From positions 1-64,000 of the forward strand of contig SCOI01000009.1 of NCBI GenBank assembly GCA_005503085.1: a stretch of DNA of 64,000 bases, in the 5' to 3' direction. Origin of the DNA: Burkholderiales bacterium C2 (GTDB lineage: Bacteria; Pseudomonadota; Gammaproteobacteria; Burkholderiales; Burkholderiaceae_C). Positions 36,509-47,746 of this stretch are shown piece by piece. Both the position numbers and the translations under genes were made by a program. The notes beneath the pieces are model-generated. The model did not search any database, was not told the DNA's origin, and saw nothing but the letters and a program-made list of their open reading frames with translations. Each line of letters begins with the position of its first letter. The first letter of the stretch is position 1.

Positions 36509-38187
36509 ATGACCTCTAGCGACTCATCCCCCTCCCCGACCGGCCTGACGGCCGTCGACGCCCTGCTGCAACCCTTCAATCGCAGCGATGCACCGGGCCT
36601 GATCGTGGGCATCGCGCGCGCGGGTCGTACCGTCTACCGCCGTGGCGTCGGTCTGGCCAGCATCGAGCAAGGTGTGGCGATGTCGCCGCACACGCGTGTG
36701 CGAATTGCATCCACCAGCAAGCAGTTCACCTGCCTGGCCGTGCTGCTGCTGGCCGAGGACGGGCTGCTGGACATCGACGACCTGGTCTACCGGCACCTGC
36801 CCGAGCTGCCAGTGCTGCACCCGGCCGGGCCGACGCTGCGCCAGCTGATGCATCACACGGGCGGCTGGCGCACGGACCTGGCCGCAGTGGCACAGGGTCT
36901 GGCCATCCTGCCCAAGGCGGACTGGTCCAAGCCGCTGCATGAACCCAACCGCGAGCTCAACTTCGAGCCGGGCACGCGCATGATTTATTCGAACACCGGC
37001 TACCAGCTGCTGGCCAGGGTCATCGAGCGCCTGAGCGGCAAGCGCTTCGAGGACTTCATGCGCGAGCGCATCTTCACGCCGCTAGGCATGCACGACACCG
37101 AGTCGCTGACCAGCGACCTCGAGATCCGCGCAGGCATGGCCATGCAGTACCAGGCCCAGCCGGCCGCCGTCGGCGGCGGGCTGCAGCGCGGCATCTACCC
37201 GGGCGAGCTGCGCGGCAGCGGCTCACTGGTTTCGACCATCGACGACATGCTGTGCTGGCTGGCCCATCTGCGCAGCCCGGTGAAGACGGTCGGCAGCGCG
37301 GCCAGCTGGGCCCAGATGATTGCGCTGCCGCTGCTGTCTACCGGCATGCGTCTGCCCTATGCACTGGGCCTGATGCGCCACGACTACCGCGGCGGCGAGG
37401 TGATCCATCATGCGGGCGCGGTGCTCGGTGCCACGTCACAGATGATCACGGTGCCGGCCCATGAGCTGGACATCATGATCATGGTCAATGGCGCCCCCAT
37501 CTCGCCGGTAGCGCTGGGCTTTCAGATCATCGACGCGCTGCTCGGCGAGGCCCTCGTCGCGCCGCCCGCCCCTGTGCCGGCTGCTGCGCATGCGGCGCTG
37601 CTGGGGCAGCGCTATCACGCGGCCGCGACCGGTGCTGTTTTCGGCTTCGAGGACGCCGGCGGCAAGCTCGCGCTCAACTGGATGGGCAGCCGCGGCATGC
37701 CGTTGCGCCAGATCGGCAACGAGGCCCTGCTGCCCTGCGAGGACAGCGCGCTGAACCCGCTGGGCTTCGCGCTCGAGGAGCTTGCCGGCACAACCGCGCC
37801 CGACATCCTGACCCTCAACGACGGCGGCCATCTGCTGCGCTGCGAGCGCCTGCCCGATGTGGCCCCCACCAGCGCCGCGCTGGCGCCGGCCCTGGCCGGC
37901 CGCTACCGCGTGCCGGATCTGCAGACCGACGCCCACGTTGAGATCGAGGGCGAAGGCGAGGCCTTGCAGATCATCGTGCGCCTGCAGGGCCGGCACGGCC
38001 ACAGCGCCTACCGCTTGCAGCCGCTGTCGCCGGACGTGCTGCTGGCCATGCCGGCCGATGCGTTGTTCGCCGGCATGGGCGGCGCCGGCATCATCAATAT
38101 CGATCGCGCGGCCGGCCGCGTCAGCGGCCTGCGCCTGGATGCGCCGCGGCTGCGGCGCCTGCGCTTCATCCGCGAGGAGCCCGCCGC

Positions 38188-38191
<4 letters not shown>
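36509..38191 (+). CDS. Penicillin-recognising serine hydrolase B (MlrB / D-aminopeptidase type)
   Basis: This 560-residue paralogue of hydrolase A has the same plan and motifs: Ser68-Thr-Ser-Lys71, Tyr160-Ser-Asn162 and a His-His-Ala-Gly motif, followed by the DAP-like C-terminal domains. It lacks a signal peptide. I place the start at the ATG at 36509, where similarity to the paralogues begins; a GTG at 36452 would add 19 residues. Neither has a strong ribosome site. It is the first gene of a plus-strand operon with a stand-alone M81 peptidase and an FAD oxidase, divergent from the TonB receptor operon. Probably it takes a related but different substrate from hydrolase A. Confidence 0.84.
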
Positions 38192-40835
<2,644 letters not shown>

Positions 40836-40854
40836 GTGCGAGAGACGCCCGAAA

Positions 40855-40887
40855 AAGGCCCCGGCATCCATTGAATGCGCGGGCCTT
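40855..40887. terminator. Bidirectional terminator between convergent genes
   Basis: AAGGCCCCGGCAT (40855-40867) pairs with ATGCGCGGGCCTT (40875-40887), a 13-bp stem with two mismatches and a 7-base loop, preceded by an A run and ending in TT. It lies between the FAD enzyme gene and the convergent antitoxin gene, so it could end transcription in both directions. Confidence 0.65.
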
Positions 40888-40904
40888 GCAGGCTGAATGG
40901 ACTC

Positions 40905-41228
40905 TCAGGCGGATTCAACGACGCGAACATCGAAGTTGACCTTGAGACCCGTCTTGATAGCGCCAAAGATGGCTGCCAGGTTATCCATGCTGGGGTTGCC
41001 TCGCTGAGACAGCATGCGATGGAGGCTCTTGCTGGGCTTGTGCGTCAGTTCGGCAAGAGCTTCAAAGCCAAGCGTCGCGTTCACGAGGTCGCGAAGGATG
41101 AGCCGCGCCGCGTCGGGCTCGCCCTCCAGGAATAGCGTTGCCGCTTCATCCAAGAGCGCCTTCGCAAACGCCGGATCGCGCTCAACACGCTCAACAACCG
41201 TTTGCTTGAAGTCACGGGTCAGGGTCAT
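40905..41228 (-). CDS. HigA-like / XRE-type antitoxin
   Basis: The 107-residue protein has an N-terminal helical part (MTLTRDFKQTVVERV, FAKALLDEAATLFL) and a C-terminal helix-turn-helix-like region (LTHKPSKSLHRMLSQRGNPSMDNLAAIF), the pattern of antitoxins paired with Gp49/RelE-type toxins. It lies after the toxin gene, overlapping it as ATGA, which is the toxin-first order of higBA. It probably neutralises the toxin and represses the operon. Confidence 0.82.
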   Translation of the reverse strand: MTLTRDFKQTVVERVERDPAFAKALLDEAATLFLEGEPDAARLILRDLVNATLGFEALAELTHKPSKSLHRMLSQRGNPSMDNLAAIFGAIKTGLKVNFDVRVVESA

Positions 41229-41581
41229 ACCTTCTTTCCCTTCTTGTTTGCGGCGAGAGCCGCCTTCTTCCGACTCTTGTACTCGGCGTGCAATGCCACT
41301 GCTTGATCAATAGCCTTTTGCTGATCCTTCTTGGTGCTGCCACCGAACAGAAGGATCAACTGATCACCATCCTTGGCAAGGTAGATGCGATAGCCAGGAC
41401 CCCAATCGATCTTGTACTCGCCGATGCCACGGAACCATTCCACCTTCGACGTGTTGCCAAGCTCCAGCCGTGCCTTGGCCACGGTGACCTTGGCAGCGGC
41501 CTGTGCATCAAGCCCATCAAACCACGTTTGGTAGGGGTTGTTGCCGCCCTCTTGAACGTATTCTTCAAGACGAATCGTCAT
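41225..41581 (-). CDS. HigB-like toxin (RelE/Gp49 family)
   Basis: The 118-residue protein resembles addiction-module killer proteins: NPYQTWFDGLDAQAA, a long helix, then VEWFRGIGEYKIDWGPGYRIYLA, KDGDQLILLFGGSTKKDQQ and a basic tail ending in Lys-rich residues. Such toxins cleave mRNA at the ribosome. I start at 41581 (MTIRLEEY); an upstream in-frame codon adds six residues. The pair sits between two operons of the peptide locus, so it is probably a later insertion that may stabilise the region. Confidence 0.83.
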   Translation of the reverse strand: MTIRLEEYVQEGGNNPYQTWFDGLDAQAAAKVTVAKARLELGNTSKVEWFRGIGEYKIDWGPGYRIYLAKDGDQLILLFGGSTKKDQQKAIDQAVALHAEYKSRKKAALAANKKGKKV

Positions 41582-41643
41582 GCCGAAATGGTAACACAAG
41601 AGTTAACAATCATAATCCTATCCGGCTTCGGCCCGCCTCCCGC

Positions 41644-42630
41644 TCAGCCCCAGAGCGCCGACTCGGCGGCGCCGAGCAAGGCGCCTTCGTAGTGCATGGC
41701 CTGGGCGCGGTCGGATTGCATCAGCATCGGGCCGTCGAGGTCCACATAGCTGCAGTCCTGCGCGATCAGATGGGCCGGTGCCATGGCCAACGAGGTGCCG
41801 CCCATATTGCCCACCATCAGCCCGAAACCCAGCGCCTTGGCCTCGCGGGCCAGGGCCAGCGCTTCGGTCAGGCCGCCGGACTTGTCGAGCTTGATATTGA
41901 CGTACTGGTAGCGGCCCACCAGCGCGGGCAACGAGCTGCGGTCGACACAGGACTCATCGGCGGCAAGCGGTATGGCGGATACCAGCCCGTCGAGCTGGGC
42001 ATCCGTGCCGCGCTCGACCGGCTGCTCGATCAGCTCGACACCCTGGGCCTTCAGCTCGGGCAGGATGCGCTCGAGCAGCTCGCGGCTCCAGGCCTGGTTG
42101 GCATCGATGACCAGGCGGGCGGATGGATGCTCCTCGCGGGCGAAGCGAACCATGTCGACATGCCGGCTCGCATCGGCCTTCAGTTTGAGCAGGGGCAGAT
42201 GCCGCGCCGCGCGGATCTTGCGCCGCACATCGGCCTCGCTGCCCAGGCCTATGGTGTAGGCCGTCAGCACCGGAGCCACATGCGTGAGGCCCGCCAGCTG
42301 CCAGGCGCGACGGCCGGCCTGCTTGGCGCGCAGATCCCACAGCGCGCAGTCCAGCGCATTGCGCGCGCCACCGGGCGGCAGCAACTGCATCAGCGCCTCG
42401 GTCGACAGGTCCTGATGCAACCGCGGCCGCAGGGCCTCGATCTGCGCGGCCATAGACAGCGTCGTCTCGCCCTTGTAGGGCACGCCGGTGGCCTCGCCAT
42501 AGCCGCTGCGGCCCTCGCGATCGGACAGGCGCACGACCAGCACCTGAATCTCGGTCATCACGCCGCGCGAAATCTCAAACGGCTCCTGCAGGGCCCAGCT
42601 CTCGCTGGTGAGCGTGCAATCAAGCGACAT
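41644..42630 (-). CDS. dgcA: N-acetyl-D-glutamate racemase DgcA / dipeptide epimerase (enolase superfamily)
   Basis: The 328-residue protein has the muconate-lactonising subgroup fold with catalytic Lys149-Leu-Lys151, metal ligands Asp176 (VIDANQAW), Glu202 (IEQP) and Asp225 (AADES), and the opposite-face lysine in IKLDKSGG. These fit L-Ala-D/L-Glu epimerases and their relative DgcA, which epimerises N-acetyl-D-Glu to N-acetyl-L-Glu. The pairing with dgcN, overlapping by 11 bases, favours DgcA. AGGAG precedes the ATG at 42630. If the assignment is wrong it would be a muropeptide Ala-Glu epimerase, still acting on D-Glu. Confidence 0.84.
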   Translation of the reverse strand: MSLDCTLTSESWALQEPFEISRGVMTEIQVLVVRLSDREGRSGYGEATGVPYKGETTLSMAAQIEALRPRLHQDLSTEALMQLLPPGGARNALDCALWDLRAKQAGRRAWQLAGLTHVAPVLTAYTIGLGSEADVRRKIRAARHLPLLKLKADASRHVDMVRFAREEHPSARLVIDANQAWSRELLERILPELKAQGVELIEQPVERGTDAQLDGLVSAIPLAADESCVDRSSLPALVGRYQYVNIKLDKSGGLTEALALAREAKALGFGLMVGNMGGTSLAMAPAHLIAQDCSYVDLDGPMLMQSDRAQAMHYEGALLGAAESALWG

Positions 42631-43648
42631 GGGAATACTCCTTGTGTGGGTGGATGGCTTGGGCCAGGCGCTCGACACCGCCGCGCATCGGATCGACCAC
42701 GGGCAGGCCCAACTCGGCCTCGACACGGTCGCGGTAGGCCAGCCAGTCCGCATCGCTGAGCGCGGACGAATTGATGCTGATGCCGACGCAGCGCACCGCC
42801 GCATTGGTCAGGCGTGCGGCGCGCAGATAGGCCTCGATGGCCTCGGCCAGCGGCGGGGTCGGGAAGTCAGGCAGGCTGGCAATATGCTGCCGACCGGCGT
42901 GGTGGCACAGCACCAGCGCGTCGGGCTGCGAGCCATGCAACAGGCCCAGCGTGACGCCCGCATAGGCCGGGTGGAACAGCGAGCCCTGGCCCTCGATCAC
43001 ATCCCAGTGCCCGGGCTCGTTGTCGGGCGAGAGCTGCTCGGCCACGCCGGCGACGAAGTCGGACACCACCGCGTCGATGGCCACGCCGCTGCCCGAGATC
43101 ATCACCCCGGTCTGTCCGGTCGCACGAAAGCTCGCCGGCACGCCGCGCGCCTGCAGCGCACGGGCCAGCGCCAGCGCGGTGTACTTCTTGCCCAGCGCGC
43201 AATCGGTGCCGACGGTCAGCAGCCGTTGCCCGCTGCGCTTGCGTCCGGTGCCGGTCACGCGCGGCCAGGCGCCGTGGCGTACATCCTGCAGCTGCACGCC
43301 GGCGGCCTGGGCGGCGGCGGCCAGCTCGGGGATGTCGCTCAGCCGCGTGTGCAGGCCGCTGACGATGTCCAAACCCGCGCGCACCGCCTCCAGCAGGCTG
43401 GGCAGCCAGTGCGCCGGCAGCTTGCCGCCGACCGGCGCGATGCCGATCAGCAGCGAGCCCGCGCCGGCCGCGGCCGCCTCGGCGACGCTCATCGCCGGCT
43501 TGCCGGTGCTGACGGCGGCCCCGGGATAGGCCAGCTCGCCGAGCACATCCTCGGGGCACCAGTCGGCCACGCCGAAGGCGGTCTTGGCATCGACGGCCGA
43601 GCTCACGTCACCGAGGAAGATCAGATAGGGTTTGCGCAATACAAGCAT
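42620..43648 (-). CDS. dgcN: N-acetyl-D-glutamate synthase DgcN (DUF1611)
   Basis: The 342-residue protein is a DUF1611 member with an N-terminal Rossmann-like part and a C-terminal P-loop-like domain (GTDCALGKKYTALAL, 147-161; IEGQGSLFHPAY). In the described D-glutamate pathway DgcN acetylates D-Glu, and DgcA then inverts it to the L form. It is cotranscribed with dgcA and lies 44 bases after serine hydrolase C, linking peptide hydrolysis to D-Glu use. No deacetylase for N-acetyl-L-Glu is evident in the locus; the arginine pathway could take over. Confidence 0.84.
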   Translation of the reverse strand: MLVLRKPYLIFLGDVSSAVDAKTAFGVADWCPEDVLGELAYPGAAVSTGKPAMSVAEAAAAGAGSLLIGIAPVGGKLPAHWLPSLLEAVRAGLDIVSGLHTRLSDIPELAAAAQAAGVQLQDVRHGAWPRVTGTGRKRSGQRLLTVGTDCALGKKYTALALARALQARGVPASFRATGQTGVMISGSGVAIDAVVSDFVAGVAEQLSPDNEPGHWDVIEGQGSLFHPAYAGVTLGLLHGSQPDALVLCHHAGRQHIASLPDFPTPPLAEAIEAYLRAARLTNAAVRCVGISINSSALSDADWLAYRDRVEAELGLPVVDPMRGGVERLAQAIHPHKEYSHVA

Positions 43649-43692
43649 GTCGGAGAAATCCCTAGGGAAGAGGAAGAGAAACGGGGAATCAG

Positions 43693-45378
43693 TCAGTCGC
43701 CGCAGCGTTCAAACGCCAGTTGGCGGGTGCGCGGCGTGTCGAGGCGGAAACCGCTCACGGGGTCGCTCGGCGGGCCGCCAGCGGGCGCGGCGCGCAGCAC
43801 CGCATTGGCGCCATGGCCCATCGGTACGTCGAGCGCCTGGCAGCCGAACAACTCGGCCGAGAGGGCCCGCAGCTCGAAGCGGTTGCCACCATAGGCACCA
43901 CGGATCTGCAGCAGCAGCCGCTCGCCGTCGAAATCGATGCGGGCCTCGGCATCGAGATCGGCCGAGCGGTAGCGGCCCAACAGCGGCGCGCCGGCCTCGG
44001 CCAGCGGCGGAGGCATCTGGGGCAGCAGCTCGCAGCATTCGCTGCGGCCGTCCGCGACCAGATCGAGTTGCGGCGGCGCCACCGCGCCGGCCAGTTGCGC
44101 GGTCGGCAGCAGGTATTGGCCGATACCGCCCTCGTCGAAGGGCTGGCACAGCTGCGCCCCCTCGTCGCGCAAGGGCATGGCCGGGCCCTCCAGCAGGCTC
44201 AGGCCGAGCGCTTCGCCGGCTCTGGCAAAACCGAAGACCAGGCCCGTGTCGCGGCCGCGATAGCGCCGGCCCAGCATCGGCGCGAAGCGCTCGGCCGCCG
44301 TCGGCGTGATGGCGGCAAGCCCTTGATCGGCCAGCAAGGCATCGACAATGCGCAGCGCCAGCTCGCGCGGGCTGCATGGCGCACCATTGCCGATGATGAC
44401 GATGTCCAGTGCCTGGCTGGGCACGCTCAGCATCTGGCTGGCGCCGCCGATCACGGCACCCGGATGGTGAATCACTTCCAGTCCGCGGTAGTCGTGCCGC
44501 ATCAAGCCCAGGCCGTAGGGCGTGTGGTGGCCATTGGCCAGCCGGGTCGGCGCCAGCATCTGCTGCCAGCTGGCCGCGCTGCCCACGCGCTTGTGCGGCG
44601 CGCGCAGATGGGCCAGCCAGCGCAGCATGTCGTCGATGCTGGAGACCATCGCGCCCTCGCCGCGCAACTCCTCGGTCGGAAAGATGCCGCGCCGCCAGCC
44701 ACCGCCTTGTGCGGCCGGCAGGTGCAGGGTAGCCGTGCCCGGATGCAGCTCGAAATCGCTAGGCACCGAGGCCGTGTCCTCCATACCCAGCGGCGCGAAG
44801 ATGCGCTCTTGCAGGAACTGCTCGAAGGGCAGACCGGAGACGTCCGCGATCACTCTCGAGAGCAGCTGGTAGCCGCTATTGCAGTAGATGACCTGGCTGC
44901 CGGGCGCGAAATTGGCCTCACGCTGGCGCCGCTGCACGCGCCAGGCCACGCCGGCCGGCTTGATCGCCATGCCCTCGGCGATGAAGCCCAGGTCGAGGTA
45001 GCAGCGGTAGCCGCTGCTGTGGTTCATCAGCTGGCGCAGGCTGGGCTCGGGCCCATGGGCAGGCAATGCTGGCAGCTCGGGCAGGTAGGCACGCACCGGG
45101 GCGTCGATGTCGAGCCGGCCCTCCTCGGCCAGCAGCAGCGCGGCCAGGCAGGTGAACTGCTTGCTGGTCGACCCGATGCGCATGCGGGTCCAAGGCGTGT
45201 TGGCCACACCTTGCTCGACGCTGGCCAGCCCGATGCCGCGCCGGTAGAGGCTGCGTCCATGCAGGGCCACACCGACGACCAGGCCCGGCGCATCGCTGCG
45301 GGCCAGGGGATTGAACAGGGCGTCGAGGGCGGCGATGCGGGGATCGGGTTTCTGCGATGAGGACAGGGCTGCGGACAT
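43693..45378 (-). CDS. Penicillin-recognising serine hydrolase C (MlrB / D-aminopeptidase type)
   Basis: The 561-residue third paralogue has Ser70-Thr-Ser-Lys73, a Tyr-Cys-Asn motif in place of Tyr-Ser-Asn (VIYCNSGYQLL), His-His-Pro-Gly and the DAP-like C-terminal domains. The Cys in the middle position of the second motif distinguishes it from copies A and B. I start at 45378 (MSAALSS), where alignment to the paralogues begins; the 95 codons further upstream overlap the sigma factor promoter region. It heads an operon with dgcN and dgcA, so its product could free D-Glu from a peptide. It is divergent from the sigma factor gene. Confidence 0.84.
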   Translation of the reverse strand: MSAALSSSQKPDPRIAALDALFNPLARSDAPGLVVGVALHGRSLYRRGIGLASVEQGVANTPWTRMRIGSTSKQFTCLAALLLAEEGRLDIDAPVRAYLPELPALPAHGPEPSLRQLMNHSSGYRCYLDLGFIAEGMAIKPAGVAWRVQRRQREANFAPGSQVIYCNSGYQLLSRVIADVSGLPFEQFLQERIFAPLGMEDTASVPSDFELHPGTATLHLPAAQGGGWRRGIFPTEELRGEGAMVSSIDDMLRWLAHLRAPHKRVGSAASWQQMLAPTRLANGHHTPYGLGLMRHDYRGLEVIHHPGAVIGGASQMLSVPSQALDIVIIGNGAPCSPRELALRIVDALLADQGLAAITPTAAERFAPMLGRRYRGRDTGLVFGFARAGEALGLSLLEGPAMPLRDEGAQLCQPFDEGGIGQYLLPTAQLAGAVAPPQLDLVADGRSECCELLPQMPPPLAEAGAPLLGRYRSADLDAEARIDFDGERLLLQIRGAYGGNRFELRALSAELFGCQALDVPMGHGANAVLRAAPAGGPPSDPVSGFRLDTPRTRQLAFERCGD

Positions 45379-45512
45379 ATCGGATCGGCTCAAGGGCTGT
45401 GCTGCAAAACCAAGACGAGGCAGCGACCGAGATCCGCGAAAACCCTGGGTATCTACCAAGGCCGACCCGGCCTGCAAAAAATCTTTGCGCCGCACGTACC
45501 GGATTTCCGCAG

Positions 45513-45533
45513 CTGCTTCGTCATCAGAAGCAG
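45513..45533. promoter_or_regulatory. Palindrome between serine hydrolase C and the sigma factor gene
   Basis: A perfect inverted repeat CTGCTTC (45513-45519) / GAAGCAG (45527-45533) with a 7-base spacer lies in the 199-base divergent region. It could be an operator acting on one or both genes. No binding protein can be named from the window. Confidence 0.35.
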
Positions 45534-45577
45534 GCGGGCACTGCGGATCGTGGCAAGCTCCGCCGACATGAGGAGCC

Positions 45578-46153
45578 GTGTTGAACACTGAAGAGTTGAA
45601 CGCCTGGTTCGTGGACCAAGTGCTGCCGCTGGAAGCCATGCTTGAACGCTTTCTGCGGCGCAACTGGCGCGATATGGACGAGATCTCCGACCTGCGTCAG
45701 GAGGTTTACGCGCGCGTCTATGACGGCTGTGCACGGGGCCGACCCGATTCGGCCCAGGCTTTTGTGCTGACCACGGCGCGCAATCTGCTGATCGACCGCG
45801 CCCGGCGCGCGCAGATCGTCTCGATCGAGACCTATGCCGATATGGATGCGCTGGCGCCGACGCTGGACGAGCTGAGCCCGGAGCGCCACCTGGCCGCGCG
45901 CAGCGAGCTCAAGCTGCTGCAGATCGCGCTGAACCTGCTGCCGGCGCGCTGTCGCGAAGTGATTGAGCTGCGCAAGATCGAGGGCCTGTCGCAGCGCGAG
46001 GTGGCCTCACGCATGGGCATCACAGAGGACACGGTGGAGCGCCAGGTCTCCAAGGGCGTGCGCGCCCTGGCGCTGGCGCTGCAGGCAACGGGGCTGGGCA
46101 GCGCTGCACGCAGCGTCGCCGCGCCGTTGAGGAAGGGACGGAAAACACAATGA
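45578..46153 (+). CDS. ECF RNA polymerase sigma factor, FecI type
   Basis: The 191-residue protein has sigma region 2 (about 22-80; DEISDLRQEVYARVYD, FVLTTARNLLIDRARR) and region 4 (about 120-165; LPARCREVIELRKIEGLSQREVA, ITEDTVERQVSKG). This matches FecI-type sigma factors, which are released or activated by FecR when an STN-bearing receptor binds its ligand. The GTG at 45578 is only two bases after AGGAG; a TTG three bases further on is better spaced and may be the real start. It overlaps fecR as ATGA. The likely receptor is the TonB-dependent protein at 33906-36323. Confidence 0.87.
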   Translation: MLNTEELNAWFVDQVLPLEAMLERFLRRNWRDMDEISDLRQEVYARVYDGCARGRPDSAQAFVLTTARNLLIDRARRAQIVSIETYADMDALAPTLDELSPERHLAARSELKLLQIALNLLPARCREVIELRKIEGLSQREVASRMGITEDTVERQVSKGVRALALALQATGLGSAARSVAAPLRKGRKTQ

Positions 46154-47130
46154 AAAACAAAGAGTTGAATGACATCGAGGCCAGCGCGGCAGACTGGATC
46201 GCCGAGCGCGACCGCCAGGGTGGCCGCCTGCCGGCCGAGCGCCAGACCGAGCTGGAGGCCTGGTTGAGCGCGGCGACCGCACATCGTGTCGCCTTTTTGC
46301 GCCTGGACCAGGCCTGGCAGCGCGCCGACCGCTTGCGCGCGCTGCAGGGCGCCGCACCGGCCTTCACGCCGCCGCGGGCGCCGCGCGGCTGGGCTTGGGC
46401 CGCACGCCCCCCGCTGCGGCATGCTGCCGCTGGTCTGGGCCTGGCGACGCTGGCCCTGGTGCTGGGTCTAAACCTCGGCAAGCCGACGCAAACGCAGAAC
46501 TACGCCACCGAGCGCGGCCAGCGTGAGTCGGTCACGCTGACCGACGGCTCAAAGCTGACGCTGAACACCGCCACACAGTTGCGCACCGAGGTGACGCCAC
46601 AGGCGCGCCAGGTCTGGCTGGAGCGCGGCGAGGCCTTTTTCGACATCGCCCACGATGCCAAGCGCCCCTTCGTCGTCCATGCGGGCAAGCAGACGGTGAC
46701 CGTGCTGGGCACCAAGTTCTCGCTCTACCGCGACGGCGACAAGCTGCGCGTGGCCGTGCTCGAAGGCCGGGTTCAGGTGCAGGCCGAGCAAAACCGCCCT
46801 GCGGTGCTGACCCGCGCGGACACCGCGCTGGCCGACGCCGGCAATCTGCTGCTGACCAAGCTGTCGCCGCAGCAGCTGACGGCCAGCCTCGGTTGGCTGC
46901 AGGGCAAGCTGGTCTTCAACGAAGTCAGCCTGGCCGAGGCCGCGCGCCAGTTCAACCGCTACGGCCGCAAGCAGCTCGTCATCAAGGACGACGCCGCCTC
47001 ACGCATCGTCATCGGCGGCGTGTTCGATGCCGCCAATGTCGAAGCCTTCGCCCGCCTGCTGCATGCCGGCTTCGGTCTGCAGGTGCAGGTCCAGAACGAG
47101 GAGATACAGATTTCCAGCCCGGCTTCCTGA
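46150..47130 (+). CDS. FecR-family anti-sigma / sigma-regulator protein
   Basis: The 326-residue protein has a cytoplasmic DUF4880 region (about 8-55; ASAADWIAERD), one membrane helix (about 92-110) and a periplasmic FecR domain (about 118-215; TERGQRESVTLTDGSKLTLNT, GEAFFDIAHD, VLGTKFSLY), followed by a C-terminal STN-like segment. It senses the receptor's STN domain in the periplasm and controls the adjacent sigma factor. It is co-translated with that gene. This completes a cell-surface signalling set for the peptide locus. Confidence 0.88.
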   Translation: MKNKELNDIEASAADWIAERDRQGGRLPAERQTELEAWLSAATAHRVAFLRLDQAWQRADRLRALQGAAPAFTPPRAPRGWAWAARPPLRHAAAGLGLATLALVLGLNLGKPTQTQNYATERGQRESVTLTDGSKLTLNTATQLRTEVTPQARQVWLERGEAFFDIAHDAKRPFVVHAGKQTVTVLGTKFSLYRDGDKLRVAVLEGRVQVQAEQNRPAVLTRADTALADAGNLLLTKLSPQQLTASLGWLQGKLVFNEVSLAEAARQFNRYGRKQLVIKDDAASRIVIGGVFDAANVEAFARLLHAGFGLQVQVQNEEIQISSPAS

Positions 47131-47152
47131 GCCGGACCTGCGCCACCGCTCC

Positions 47153-47734
47153 TCAGGCGATCCGCGAATACACCCGCGTATCGCGCAGCTCCCCGCTCGG
47201 GCACAAGGTGTCGCGCCGCAGCACCCCCTCGAACTCGAAGCCGCAGCGCTCGGCCACCGCGCGGCTGCGCAGATTGCGCTCGTCCATGCGGATCTCGACC
47301 CGGCGAGCGCGCAGTTCGTCGAAGGCCATGCGGGCCAGCGCCTGCACCGCTTCCGAGACATAGCCCTGGCCCTGGGCGCTCGTGCGTATCCAGTAGCCGA
47401 TCTCAAAGCGCCGCACCGCCCAGTCGAAGCGGTGCAAGCCGGTTCCACCCAGCAGGCGGCCGGCCCGCTCGCTGCCGGGCTCGCGCAGATAAAACTGGTA
47501 GGTGAGATCGCTGCGCAGGATGAACTTGGCCTGCAGATTTCGCATCACCGCCTCGCTCTCCTCGATGCTGGGCGCGGTCTGCGCCCAGGGCATCCAGGGG
47601 CGCAAGTCATCCAGCGACTCGCAGACCGCCGCATTCAGCGCCTGGCCCAGGCCGGCACGCGGCGCAGCAATCACCAGGCGTTCGGTCAGGAGGCGCTCGG
47701 GCACCTGGATCAGCACCGGGTCAGGTGTTGTCAT
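47153..47734 (-). CDS. GNAT N-acetyltransferase (RimJ/RimL-like)
   Basis: The 193-residue protein has the RimJ-type GNAT pattern: LLTERLVIAAP near the start, WAVRRFEIGYWI, the acetyl-CoA loop region SAQGQGYVSEAVQAL, and DERNLRSRAVAERCGFEFEG. It would acetylate a protein N-terminus or a small amine. I use the ATG at 47734 with GGGAG 8 bases upstream; a GTG two codons earlier is too close to that site. It lies 12 bases after the MFS gene on the same strand. Confidence 0.85.
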   Translation of the reverse strand: MTTPDPVLIQVPERLLTERLVIAAPRAGLGQALNAAVCESLDDLRPWMPWAQTAPSIEESEAVMRNLQAKFILRSDLTYQFYLREPGSERAGRLLGGTGLHRFDWAVRRFEIGYWIRTSAQGQGYVSEAVQALARMAFDELRARRVEIRMDERNLRSRAVAERCGFEFEGVLRRDTLCPSGELRDTRVYSRIA

Positions 47735-47746
47735 GTCCACACTCCC

